A stretch of DNA of 64,000 bases, from the NCBI GenBank assembly GCA_964575255.1, contig CAZNPZ010000011.1, forward strand, positions 6,134 through 70,133, read 5' to 3'. The position numbers and the translations under genes were made by a program. The notes under the pieces were generated by a model. That model was not told the origin of the DNA. It ran no database searches and saw only the letters and a program-made list of their open reading frames with translations. This DNA is from JAEZHK01 sp964575255. GTDB taxonomy: Bacteria; Bacillota; Clostridia; Christensenellales; Aristaeellaceae. Below, one piece after another: positions 32,508-41,855 of this stretch; the stretch's first letter is position 1, and the number at the start of each line of letters is the position of its first letter.

Positions 32508-35387
32508 ATGTCCGACAGGATGCGCCCGATGCCCTTTGACCGCCTGATGGATTCGCTTCTTTCCGGCTACCAGCGGGAGGGCCGCGTGTTCGGCGTGTAC
32601 GACCTGTACCGCCACATGGGCGAAACGCTGCCCATCTTCGGCGAAACCATTGAAACCCCGTTCGGCCCGGCGGCAGGCCCGCACACGCAGCTTGCCGAGA
32701 ACATCATTTCCGCCTACGCCGCGGGCGCGCGCTATTTTGAACTGAAAACCGTGCAGACGCTGGACGGCGAGGATCTGCCCGTCGAAAAGCCCTGCATCCT
32801 GGCCGCCGACGAGGGATACAACGTGGAGTGGTCCACGGAACTGACCGTTCCGGAGGCGCTGGACGAATACGTCAAAGCCTGGTTCGCGCTGAAGCTCGTC
32901 TCGAAAGCGTGGGGGCTTGGAAGCCCGGACGGCTTCGCGTTCAATATGTCCGTGGGCTACGACCTCGCCGGGATCCAGTCCGAGAAGATCGACCGCTTCA
33001 TCGAGGGGCTGAAGGACGCGTCCGGCCTGCCCGTGTTTGAAACATGCCGCGCGTGGGCGCTTGGCAATCTTTCAAAACTGGGGCTGGACGGGGCGTACGT
33101 GAACGCGATCAGCCCGCGCGTGTGCCGCTCGATCACGCTTTCGACGCTGCACGGCTGCCCCGCCGGGGAGATCGAGCGCATCGCCGCGTACCTGATCTCG
33201 GAGAAAAAGCTGAACACACTGGTAAAACTGAACCCGACGCTGCTCGGCTACGAGTTCGCGAGGAAGACTTTGGACGGCCTCGGCTACGAGCTTTCGTTCG
33301 ACGACCACCATTTTAAGGAAGACTTGCAGTTTGAGGACGCGGTGCCGATGATCTCGCGGCTCATGCTGCTTGCGCTGGAATCGGGCGTGGAATTCGGCGT
33401 CAAGCTGACCAACACGTTCCCGGTCAACATTGTAAATGGCGAATTGCCCGGCGGCGAGATGTACATGAGCGGCAGGGCGCTGTACCCGCTGACCGTCGCG
33501 CTGGCGGAAAAGGTGGAGCGCGCGTTTGACGGCGCGCTGCGCGCGTCCTATTCCGGCGGCGCGGATCAGATGAACATCGAGCGCCTGTTCGAGTGCGGCG
33601 TCTGGCCGATCACGCTGGCGACGACGATCCTGAAGCCCGGCGGCTACAACCGGCTGAAGCCGATCGCCGAAATGCTCTCCCAGCTTCCCTACGCGCCCTT
33701 CACCCACGTCGACCTGACCCGTCTCGCCGCCATCGCGCGGGACGCCCGGCGGGATGTCCGCGCCCGCAAGAATAAACAGCCCCACCCGAAAATGCCCAGA
33801 AAGGTGCCGCTGCTCGACTGTTACCGAGCGCCCTGCTCGGACGGCTGCCCGATCCATCAGGACATCCCCGCCTACGTGGAACTCGCGGGCCGCGGCGCGT
33901 ACAAGGAAGCCCTTTCCGTGATCTGCGAGCGCAACCCGCTGCCCTTCATCACCGGCACAATCTGCGGCCACCGCTGCACCAAGGGCTGCACCCGGAACTA
34001 CTACGAGGAGAACATTCATATCCGCGAGGTGAAACTATTGTCTGCCGGGCGCGGCTACGAGGGTTTCCTGTCGCTCTTGATGCCCCGCTCGATCCGCCCG
34101 GAGCGCGTCGCGGTGGTGGGCGGCGGCCCAGGCGGCATGGCGGCGGCGTTCTTCCTGGCGCGCGGCGGCGCGCGGGTGACGCTGTTTGAAAAGCGCAGCG
34201 CGCTGGGCGGCATCGTGCGGTTCGCGATCCCGCGCTTTCGCATCTCCGAAGCGTCGATCGAAAAGGACGGCGCGATGCTTCAGAAGCTGGGCGTGGATAT
34301 CCGCCTGAACAGCGAGGTCCTGTCCCCCGCGTCGCTCTATAAGGATGGGTTTACCCACGTGGTGCTGGCCGTGGGCGCGTGGATCAGCGGCGAACTGCCG
34401 CTTGAAAAAGGCTGCGCCGTCAACGCGCTGGAATTTCTGCAGACCTTCAACCGGGGCGAGGTGCAGGCCGGATCCTCCGTCGCCATCGTCGGCGGCGGCA
34501 ACACCGCCATCGACGCGGCGCGCGCCGCGCTGCGCACGCGCGGGGTGGAGAAGGTCTCGATCGTCTACCGCCGCACCCGGCGCGAGATGCCCTGCGATGA
34601 GCACGAGCTGAAGTTCGCATCCGAGGAGGGCGTGAAGCTTCTGGAGCTTCTGTCCCCGGTGGCCCACGCGGACGGCATTCTGACCTGCCGCCGGATGGCG
34701 CTGGGAGAACCGGACGCGAGCGGACGCCGCGCGCCGGTGCCCACGGACGATCTCGTGGAGATCCCCGCCGACACCGTCATCGCCGCCATCGGCGAAAAGC
34801 CGGACTGCCAGCTTCTCTCCGCCGCCGGCGCGTGCGCGCCCGACCGGAGCGCTGTGGCGGTGCAGCAGAGTGAGAGCCTGTTCCTGATCGGCGACGCGCG
34901 GCGCGGCCCGGCCACGGTGGTGGAGGCCATCGCGGACGCCGCCGACGCCGCGCGGCTGATCCTTGGCGCGGAAGAAACGGAACCGCTGCCCCAGAACGCG
35001 GCGGCGCTCCGGGCGCGAAGGTCTCTGCTGAAATACCCCACCGCGCCAGAGAAGGAGCGCGAACGGTGCCTCGGCTGCGGCAGCGTCTGCGGCAACTGCG
35101 TAGACGTGTGCCCCAACCGCGCGAACGTGGTTCTGATCGTAGACGGGCGCGAGCAGATATTGCACCTGGACGCCCTGTGCAACGAGTGCGGCAACTGCGA
35201 AACCTTCTGCCCGTATGACAGCGCGCCGTATAAGGAGAAATTTACGCGCTTCGAGACCGAAGAAGACATGGCGGCGAGCGAAAACCCCGGCTTCGTGATC
35301 AAGGAAGACGGGTCGTTCCTCGTCAGACCGGAACATTTCGCGGAACCGATGCGGCGCTTCATGGAGGCCGCGAGGGAGACAGTATGA
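32508..35387 (+). CDS. ygfK: YgfK-type iron-sulfur flavoprotein oxidoreductase
   Basis: YgfK is a multidomain redox protein annotated as a putative selenate reductase subunit. In purine clusters it is thought to pass electrons to or from XdhD. The 959-residue product has an N-terminal dihydroorotate dehydrogenase-like barrel (about 1-420). A GltD-like part follows (about 430-850) with cysteine motifs CYRAPCSDGCPIHQDIP and CGHRCTKGC, FAD site VAVVGGGPGGMAAAFFLARGG (as VVGGGPGGMAAAFFLA) and NAD(P) site IVGGGNTAIDAA. The C-terminal region has two cysteine clusters (CLGCGSVCGNCVDVCP and CNECGNCETFCPYD). The ATG at 32508 follows GGGGAGG 4 bp after ssnA. The stop overlaps the next gene by ATGA. Confidence 0.9.
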   Translation: MSDRMRPMPFDRLMDSLLSGYQREGRVFGVYDLYRHMGETLPIFGETIETPFGPAAGPHTQLAENIISAYAAGARYFELKTVQTLDGEDLPVEKPCILAADEGYNVEWSTELTVPEALDEYVKAWFALKLVSKAWGLGSPDGFAFNMSVGYDLAGIQSEKIDRFIEGLKDASGLPVFETCRAWALGNLSKLGLDGAYVNAISPRVCRSITLSTLHGCPAGEIERIAAYLISEKKLNTLVKLNPTLLGYEFARKTLDGLGYELSFDDHHFKEDLQFEDAVPMISRLMLLALESGVEFGVKLTNTFPVNIVNGELPGGEMYMSGRALYPLTVALAEKVERAFDGALRASYSGGADQMNIERLFECGVWPITLATTILKPGGYNRLKPIAEMLSQLPYAPFTHVDLTRLAAIARDARRDVRARKNKQPHPKMPRKVPLLDCYRAPCSDGCPIHQDIPAYVELAGRGAYKEALSVICERNPLPFITGTICGHRCTKGCTRNYYEENIHIREVKLLSAGRGYEGFLSLLMPRSIRPERVAVVGGGPGGMAAAFFLARGGARVTLFEKRSALGGIVRFAIPRFRISEASIEKDGAMLQKLGVDIRLNSEVLSPASLYKDGFTHVVLAVGAWISGELPLEKGCAVNALEFLQTFNRGEVQAGSSVAIVGGGNTAIDAARAALRTRGVEKVSIVYRRTRREMPCDEHELKFASEEGVKLLELLSPVAHADGILTCRRMALGEPDASGRRAPVPTDDLVEIPADTVIAAIGEKPDCQLLSAAGACAPDRSAVAVQQSESLFLIGDARRGPATVVEAIADAADAARLILGAEETEPLPQNAAALRARRSLLKYPTAPEKERERCLGCGSVCGNCVDVCPNRANVVLIVDGREQILHLDALCNECGNCETFCPYDSAPYKEKFTRFETEEDMAASENPGFVIKEDGSFLVRPEHFAEPMRRFMEAARETV

Positions 35388-36751
35388 AGCTGATTCGGGG
35401 CGGCATCGTCGTTCATGCCCATGAAACCACCCGCGCGGACGTCGCGGTGGAAAACGGGATCATCGCGCAAGTGGCGCGGGACATCGCGCCCGCGCCCGGA
35501 GACGAAGTGATCGACGCCGGCGGGTGCCTCGTGTTCCCCGGCTTCATCGACGCGCATACCCACTTTGACATGGATAACGGCGTCACCGTCACCGCGGACG
35601 ACTTCGCGTCGGGCACAAAGGCGGCCATCGCGGGCGGCACAACGGCCGTCATCGACTTCGCGACGCAGTCGCGCGGCGGGACGCTTCGGGACGCGCTCGA
35701 AGAATGGCACAAAAAGGCGGACGGCAAATGCTCGTCGGACTACGGCTTTCACATGGCGCTGACCGACTGGAACGACGAAGTCCGCGCGGAACTCCCCAAA
35801 ATGTTTGAAGCGGGGGTTCCCTCGTTCAAACTGTACATGGCCTACGACGCGCTCAGGCTCCCGGACGATCAGGTCTACGACATCCTCCGGAGCGTGAACG
35901 CGCTGGGCGGCGTCGTTTGGTGCCACTGCGAGAACGGCGCGGTGATCAACCTGCTCGTCTCGGAGGCGCGCAAAGAAATGCGCCTCGGCCCGTCCGAACA
36001 CCCGCGCTGCCGCCCGGATGTTTTGGAAGCGGAGGCGATCGCAAGGTTCACGCGGCTTGCCGAACTCGCGGGCGCGCCCGCGGGCGTGGTGCACCTGTCC
36101 AGCGCGGCGGGGCTCAAAGAGGCGCTGAACGCGCGGGAACGCGGCGTGAAAGTCCTGCTTGAAACCTGCCCGCAGTACCTGACGCTGGACGACAGCCGCT
36201 ACGAAGAAACCGGCTTTGGCGGCGCGAAGTACGTATGCTCGCCGCCCCTCCGGAAGAAAGCGGACGCCGCCGCGCTGATCGACGCGGTGCAGGAGGGCAT
36301 GATCGATACCATCGCGACCGACCACTGCAGCTACACGCTCGCCCAGAAGGCGCTGGGGTCTGAGGATTTCTCGAAGATCCCAAACGGCCTGCCCGGCGTC
36401 GAGCACCGGCCCGCGATCATCTGGTCGGAGCTGGTCGCGAAAGACCGGATCGAGCCGCAGGACATGTGCCGCATGCTCTCGTTAAACCCGGCGCGCCTCT
36501 ACGGCCTGTACCCGAGAAAGGGCGTCATCCGCCCCGGTGCGGACGCCGACCTGGTACTCTGGGATCGGGACGCGAAGTGGACGCTGCGCGCGTCGGAGCT
36601 GCTTATGAAAGCCGACTACAGCCCATGGGAAGGGTATGAACTCACCGGGCGTCCCCGGATGGTTCTCTTGGGCGGCGAAGTCGCGGCGGAAAACGGAAAA
36701 GTATCCGCGCCGCGCGGGCGGTACCTGAAGCGGGGCAAGCCGGAACTGTAA
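35384..36751 (+). CDS. hydA: Dihydropyrimidinase/hydantoinase family amidohydrolase
   Basis: Hydantoinases open cyclic amide rings; in this operon the likely job is ring opening of a purine-derived intermediate (YgeZ/HyuA role). The 455-residue product has the metal motif GFIDAHTHFD near residue 55 and SFKLYMAY near 147, whose Lys is carboxylated and bridges the metals. It also has WCHCEN near 180, VHLSSAAG near 233 and the catalytic Asp in IATDHCSY near 307. All ligands are present. The ATG overlaps the ygfK stop (ATGA, 35384-35387), implying coupled translation. The substrate is inferred from neighbours. Confidence 0.9.
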   Translation: MKLIRGGIVVHAHETTRADVAVENGIIAQVARDIAPAPGDEVIDAGGCLVFPGFIDAHTHFDMDNGVTVTADDFASGTKAAIAGGTTAVIDFATQSRGGTLRDALEEWHKKADGKCSSDYGFHMALTDWNDEVRAELPKMFEAGVPSFKLYMAYDALRLPDDQVYDILRSVNALGGVVWCHCENGAVINLLVSEARKEMRLGPSEHPRCRPDVLEAEAIARFTRLAELAGAPAGVVHLSSAAGLKEALNARERGVKVLLETCPQYLTLDDSRYEETGFGGAKYVCSPPLRKKADAAALIDAVQEGMIDTIATDHCSYTLAQKALGSEDFSKIPNGLPGVEHRPAIIWSELVAKDRIEPQDMCRMLSLNPARLYGLYPRKGVIRPGADADLVLWDRDAKWTLRASELLMKADYSPWEGYELTGRPRMVLLGGEVAAENGKVSAPRGRYLKRGKPEL

Positions 36752-36776
36752 CAACATCTCCGGGAGGACATGATTG

Positions 36777-39326
36777 ATGTCGTCGTTCTGGGTCAACGGA
36801 CAGGCGGTCACGGCGGAACGCGGGAAGCTGATCGGCTTCCTGCGGGACACGCTGCGCCTGACCTCGGTCAAGAACGCCTGCGGCGTCGGCGCGTGCGGCG
36901 CGTGCACGGTGCTGATCGACGGCGTCAAGCGCCGCGCCTGCGTCACCGACGTTTCAAAAATCGAAGGCAAACATGTCACAACCGTCGAGGGGCTTTCGGC
37001 GCGCGAAAAAGCGGTCTACGCCCACGCGTTCGCCGCCGCGGGCGCGGTGCAGTGCGGCTTCTGCATCCCCGGCATGGTGATCTCGGCGAAGGCGCTGCTG
37101 GATCAGAACCTGACCCCGACGCGGCAGGACGTGAAAAACGCGATCCGGGGCAACATCTGCCGCTGCACCGGCTACCAGAAGATCGAGGACGCGATTCTGC
37201 TGGCGGCGGACTGCTTCCGCGAAAACCGCCCGGTGGAAAGCCCGGCCTCGTTCGGGCATCTGGGCGAGGACATCCCGCGCGTGGACGCGCAGGCGAAGGT
37301 GACCGGCGAGGGGCTGTTCGCGGACGATCTCGTCCTGCCCGGCATGCTGTACGCGAAGGCGCTCCGCTCCAAATACCCCCGCGCGCGCGTCGTCAAAATC
37401 GACCTCACCCGCGCGCGCGCGCATCCCGACTGCGCGCGCATCCTGACCGCAGCCGACGTGCCGTTCAACAAGACCGGCCACATCGTGCCCGACTGGGACG
37501 TGATGATTGCCGAAGGCGGCATCACCCGCTACGTCGGCGACGCGATCGCGCTGGCGGCATCCGAAAACTATGAATCGCTGGACGAGATTCTGAACCTGAT
37601 CGATGTGGAATACGAAGTGCTGACCCCGGTACTGACGCCGGAGGAGGCACTGAAAGAAGGCGCGCCGCTTCTGCACGAAAAGGGGAACCTCCTTTTTCAG
37701 CAGGCGGTGAAACGCGGCGACGCGGACGGCGCGATCGCGAAAGCCGCGCACGTCGTCACCCGCGTCTACGAGACGCCTATGACCGACCATGCGTTCATGG
37801 AGCCGGAGTGCGCGCTCGCGCAGCCGGACGGGGACGGCGGCGTGCTCCTCTTTACCGGTTCCCAGTCGGTGTACGACGAGCAGCGGGAAATCGCCCGCAT
37901 GCTGAACCTGCCCAACGAGAAGGTGCGCTCCCGCACGATGCTGGTGGGCGGCGGATTTGGCGGCAAGGAGGACATGAGCGTCCAGCACCACGCGGCGCTG
38001 ATGGCCTGCGTCACAAACCGACCGGTCAAGGTTCGGTTCTCGCGCGAGGAGAGCCTGCTCGTCCACACCAAGCGCCATTCCGCCAGGATCGAGATGACCA
38101 CCGCCTGCGATGAATCGGGGTTCCTCACCGCGATGAAAGCCCGGATCGTGTTCGACACCGGCGCGTACGCGTCGCTGGGCGGGCCGGTACTTCAGCGGGC
38201 GGTGACCCACGCGGGCGGGCCGTACAACTTCCAGAACGTCGACCTCTCCGGCATGGCTGTCTACACCAACAATGTGCCGGGCGGCGCGTTCCGCGGGTTT
38301 GGCGTCACGCAGAGCTGCTTCGCCGCCGAAATGAACCTGAACCTGCTGGCTGAGGAAGCCGGCATTTCGCCGTGGGAGATCCGGCACAAGAACGCGATCC
38401 GCCCCGGACAGGCGCTCCCGAACGGCCAGATCGCCTCGCCCGACACGGCCTACGCCGAGTGCCTGGAGGCTGTGAAGGAAGCCTACGAGTCAAGCCCCTT
38501 CGCCGGGATCGCGGGCGCGATGAAGAACAGCGGCGTGGGCGTGGGGCTACGGGACATCGGGAGGTGTGAAATTGCCGTCAAGGACGGCAAAGCGCACATT
38601 TTGACCTCCGCCGCCTGCATGGGGCAGGGCATCGCGACGGTCATGATCCAGATGGCCGCGGAGGAGACGGGACTTCCAGCCGGACTGTTCGTCCACGAGG
38701 CGGCGGATACATTGACCACGCCCAATTCCGGCACCTCCACCGCCAGCCGCCAGAGCCTCTTTACCGGCGAGGCGACCCGCCGCGCGGCGCGGAAGCTCGC
38801 GGACGCGCTTTCCGAAGCGCCCCTGAGCGCGCTGGAGGGCGAACGCTTTTACGGAGAATACGAAGGAATCACCGACCCGATCGGCGCGGAAAAAGATCAC
38901 CCGGTCAGCCACGTCGCCTACGGCTACGCCGCGCATGTGGTGATCCTGGACGAAGCCGGAAAGCTCGTGAAAGTCGTCGCCGCGCACGACGTGGGGCGGG
39001 CGGTCAACCCGAAATCCTGCGAGGGGCAGATCGAGGGCGGCGTCGCGATGGGGCTTGGCTACGCGCTGACGGAGGACTTCGTGACCGAAGGCGGCTACGT
39101 GAAAACCACCTACCAGACGCTGGGCCTCTTCCGCGCGACGGACATGCCGCCGGTTACGGTGATCCTGCTCGGAAAGCCCAACAGGGACAGCCCCGCGTTC
39201 GGCGTCAAGGGCGTCGGCGAGATCGCGACCATTCCCACCGCGCCCGCCGCGGCGCACGCGATGTTCCGGGTGGACGGGGTGTTTCGCACGAAGCTCCCGC
39301 TCCGGGATACGCCGTACCGGAAATAG
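36777..39326 (+). CDS. xdhD: Molybdenum hydroxylase with fused 2Fe-2S domain (XdhD type)
   Basis: This enzyme class hydroxylates purines such as hypoxanthine or xanthine, or reduces urate in the reverse sense; homologs are annotated as selenium-dependent xanthine dehydrogenase. The 849-residue product starts with a two-cluster ferredoxin domain (1-150: NACGVGACGACTVLIDG, then QCGFCIPGM and CRCTGY). The molybdopterin domain follows: GGGFGGKEDMS near 392, GAFRGFGV near 500 and the catalytic Glu in GVKGVGE near residue 810. There is no FAD domain, so it needs a separate electron partner, most simply YgfK. The ATG at 36777 follows GGGAGG; an overlapping TTG at 36774 is less likely. A MocA-made cofactor is expected. 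Confidence 0.9.
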   Translation: MSSFWVNGQAVTAERGKLIGFLRDTLRLTSVKNACGVGACGACTVLIDGVKRRACVTDVSKIEGKHVTTVEGLSAREKAVYAHAFAAAGAVQCGFCIPGMVISAKALLDQNLTPTRQDVKNAIRGNICRCTGYQKIEDAILLAADCFRENRPVESPASFGHLGEDIPRVDAQAKVTGEGLFADDLVLPGMLYAKALRSKYPRARVVKIDLTRARAHPDCARILTAADVPFNKTGHIVPDWDVMIAEGGITRYVGDAIALAASENYESLDEILNLIDVEYEVLTPVLTPEEALKEGAPLLHEKGNLLFQQAVKRGDADGAIAKAAHVVTRVYETPMTDHAFMEPECALAQPDGDGGVLLFTGSQSVYDEQREIARMLNLPNEKVRSRTMLVGGGFGGKEDMSVQHHAALMACVTNRPVKVRFSREESLLVHTKRHSARIEMTTACDESGFLTAMKARIVFDTGAYASLGGPVLQRAVTHAGGPYNFQNVDLSGMAVYTNNVPGGAFRGFGVTQSCFAAEMNLNLLAEEAGISPWEIRHKNAIRPGQALPNGQIASPDTAYAECLEAVKEAYESSPFAGIAGAMKNSGVGVGLRDIGRCEIAVKDGKAHILTSAACMGQGIATVMIQMAAEETGLPAGLFVHEAADTLTTPNSGTSTASRQSLFTGEATRRAARKLADALSEAPLSALEGERFYGEYEGITDPIGAEKDHPVSHVAYGYAAHVVILDEAGKLVKVVAAHDVGRAVNPKSCEGQIEGGVAMGLGYALTEDFVTEGGYVKTTYQTLGLFRATDMPPVTVILLGKPNRDSPAFGVKGVGEIATIPTAPAAAHAMFRVDGVFRTKLPLRDTPYRK

Positions 39327-39365
39327 AAGGAATCAGGCGGCCTCCGGCCGAAAGGAGATAGCCCC

Positions 39366-40580
39366 ATGAAACCCATTGAATGGACGCTCAACCACCTGCC
39401 GAAATCGGACGACCGACAGCTTGACATCATGTCAAAGGACAATGTCCGGCGCGCGCGCGGCTTTCACCAGAGTTTTCCGGAGTACACCGTGACCCCGCTT
39501 GCGCATCTCACAGAACTTGCGAGGAAACTGGGCGTCAAGGACGTGTTTGTGAAGGACGAGTCCTACCGGTTCGGCCTCAACGCGTTCAAGGTGCTGGGCG
39601 GGTCGTACGCGATCGCGCGCCACATCGCAAAGGAAATGAAGATGGACATCCGCGCCGTGGACTACGCCTTTTTAAAGTCCGAGAAGCTGGGCAGGACGTT
39701 CGGCCAGACCACCTTCTTCACCGCCACCGACGGCAACCACGGCCGCGGCGTCGCGTGGGCGGCAAACCAGCTGGGGCAGAAGGCGGTCGTGCGCATGCCC
39801 AAGGGCACCGTGCGCACCCGCTATGAGAATATCCGGCGCGAGGGCGCGGAGGTCACCATTGAGGACATGAATTACGACGACTGCGTGCGGCTGGCCGCTT
39901 CGCAGGCCGCGAAGACCCCGCGCGGCGTGATCGTGCAGGACACCGCGTGGGACGGCTATGAAGAAATCCCGTCCTGGATCATGCAGGGCTACGGCACGAT
40001 GGCGATGGAGGCCGCCGAGCAGTTGCAGCACGCGGGCTACCGCCGCCCGACCCACATCTTCATCCAGGCGGGCGTCGGGTCGCTCGCGGGCGCGGTGACG
40101 GGGTACTTTCAGAACCTGTTCCCGAACGATCCGCCCAAGGTCGTCGTCGTCGAGGCGGACGCCGCCGCGTGCCTGTACAAAAGCGCCATCGCCGGGGACG
40201 GAAAGCCGCGCGCCGTCGGCGGCGACATGGAGACCATCATGGCCGGCCTTGCCTGCGGCGAGGCGAACACCATCTCCTGGGACATCCTGAAAAACCACGC
40301 GTTCGCGTTCGCGTCCTGCCCAGACTGGGTGTCCGCAAAGGGCATGCGCATGCTGGCCGCGCCCGTGAGGCCCGACCCGCAGGTGAAGAGCGGCGAGTCC
40401 GGCGCGGTGGGGATGGGTCTGCTCGCGGCGCTCTCGGAACAGCCGGAGTTGGAGCGGTTCAGGCGCGCGCTGGATCTGGACGAGGCCAGCGTGGTGCTGC
40501 TCTTTTCCACCGAGGGCGACACCGACCCGGAAAACTATAAGCGAATTGTCTGGGATGGTGCATATCCGTCGGTCGAATGA
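39366..40580 (+). CDS. ygeX: Diaminopropionate ammonia-lyase
   Basis: This PLP enzyme splits 2,3-diaminopropionate into pyruvate and ammonia; in the purine cluster it would process a late C3 intermediate. The 404-residue product has the PLP-lysine motif RFGLNAFKVLGGSYA near residue 67, the phosphate-binding TATDGNHGRGVAW near 118, and the glycine-rich QAGVGSLAGAV near 235. The family signature DTAWDGYEEIPSWIMQGYGT lies near 195 (shown here in part). Length matches the E. coli enzyme. The ATG at 39366 follows AAAGGAGATA. It is in line with the operon, 39 bp after xdhD. Confidence 0.94.
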   Translation: MKPIEWTLNHLPKSDDRQLDIMSKDNVRRARGFHQSFPEYTVTPLAHLTELARKLGVKDVFVKDESYRFGLNAFKVLGGSYAIARHIAKEMKMDIRAVDYAFLKSEKLGRTFGQTTFFTATDGNHGRGVAWAANQLGQKAVVRMPKGTVRTRYENIRREGAEVTIEDMNYDDCVRLAASQAAKTPRGVIVQDTAWDGYEEIPSWIMQGYGTMAMEAAEQLQHAGYRRPTHIFIQAGVGSLAGAVTGYFQNLFPNDPPKVVVVEADAAACLYKSAIAGDGKPRAVGGDMETIMAGLACGEANTISWDILKNHAFAFASCPDWVSAKGMRMLAAPVRPDPQVKSGESGAVGMGLLAALSEQPELERFRRALDLDEASVVLLFSTEGDTDPENYKRIVWDGAYPSVE

Positions 40581-40638
40581 AATCAATGCCGGAAAAATCC
40601 GGCTCAATCATTTGGTTTACATGCGAGGAGGAAGACAA

Positions 40639-41832
40639 ATGGATTTTGAAAAGATCAAGGCGTCCGCCGAAGGATACAAGGCTGACATGACCCGGTTTCT
40701 GCGCGACCTGATCCGGATTCCCGGCGAGTCCAGCGGCGAGGAAGGGCACATCCGGAGAATCGCCGAGGAAATGAAGGCCGTGGGGTTTGACAAAGTTGAA
40801 ATCGACCCGATGGGAAATGTCCTGGGCTACATGGGTACGGGCAAGACGCTGATCGCCTACGACGCGCACATCGACACCGTCGGCGTCGGAAACCTGTCCA
40901 ACTGGACGTTTGACCCCTACGAAGGCTATGAAAACGACGAGGAAATCGGCGGGCGCGGCGCGTCCGACCAGATGGGCGGCATCGTCAGCGCCGTCTACGG
41001 CGCGAAGATCATGAAGGATCTCGGGCTTCTCTCTGATAAGTACACGGTGCTGGTCACCGGCACGGTGCAGGAAGAGGACTGCGACGGCCTGTGCTGGCAG
41101 TACATCATCCATGAGGATAAAGTGAAACCGGAATTCGTGGTCGTCACCGAGCCGACCGACGGCAACATCTACCGCGGCCAGCGCGGGCGCATGGAGATCC
41201 GCGTGGACGTGACGGGCGTCTCCTGCCACGGCTCCGCGCCGGAGCGCGGCGACAACGCGATTTACAAGATGGCGGAAATATTGCTTGAAGTCAAGGAGCT
41301 CAACAATCGCCTGCACTTCGACCCGTTCCTCGGCAAAGGAACCATCACCACCAGCGAAATCTTCTTCACCTCACCGTCCCGCTGCGCGGTGGCCGACTCC
41401 TGCTCGGTGTCGCTCGACCGCCGCCTGACCGATGGGGAGACCTACCAGATGGCGCTGGAGGAGGTCGCGAGCCTCCCTTCCTGCCAGAAGTACAACGCGA
41501 AAGTCTCGATGTACAGCTACGAGCGGCCGTCCTGGACCGGGCTTACGTACCCGACCGACTGCTACTTCCCCACCTGGGTCATCCCGTCGGACCACCCGGC
41601 GACGCTCGCGATGGTCGAAGCCTACCGCGGCATGTACGGCGAACCCGTGGTCGACAAGTGGACGTTCTCCACCAACGGCGTTTCGATCATGGGGCGCTAC
41701 GGCATCCCGTGCATCGGTTTCGGCCCCGGCAAGGAAAAGGAAGCGCACGCGCCCAACGAAAAGACCTGGAAGGCGGATCTCGTCAAGTGCGCGGCGGTGT
41801 ATGCGGCGCTGCCGACTGTATATTGCAGGTAA
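40639..41832 (+). CDS. ygeY: YgeY family M20 peptidase-like hydrolase
   Basis: YgeY belongs to the M20 metallopeptidase superfamily and may remove a carbamoyl or similar group from a purine breakdown intermediate. The 397-residue product has metal motifs IAYDAHIDTVGVG near residue 75, GRGASDQMGG near 110, TGTVQEEDCDGL near 143 with the catalytic Glu, and VVVTEPTDG near 168. The last ligand is in the final GFGPGKEKEAHAPNE. All five ligands of the di-zinc site are in place. The ATG at 40639 follows GAGGAGG; a longer in-frame frame overlaps ygeX and is rejected. Confidence 0.92.
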   Translation: MDFEKIKASAEGYKADMTRFLRDLIRIPGESSGEEGHIRRIAEEMKAVGFDKVEIDPMGNVLGYMGTGKTLIAYDAHIDTVGVGNLSNWTFDPYEGYENDEEIGGRGASDQMGGIVSAVYGAKIMKDLGLLSDKYTVLVTGTVQEEDCDGLCWQYIIHEDKVKPEFVVVTEPTDGNIYRGQRGRMEIRVDVTGVSCHGSAPERGDNAIYKMAEILLEVKELNNRLHFDPFLGKGTITTSEIFFTSPSRCAVADSCSVSLDRRLTDGETYQMALEEVASLPSCQKYNAKVSMYSYERPSWTGLTYPTDCYFPTWVIPSDHPATLAMVEAYRGMYGEPVVDKWTFSTNGVSIMGRYGIPCIGFGPGKEKEAHAPNEKTWKADLVKCAAVYAALPTVYCR

Positions 41833-41855
41833 CACAAAGTTAAGGAGCGAGGATT

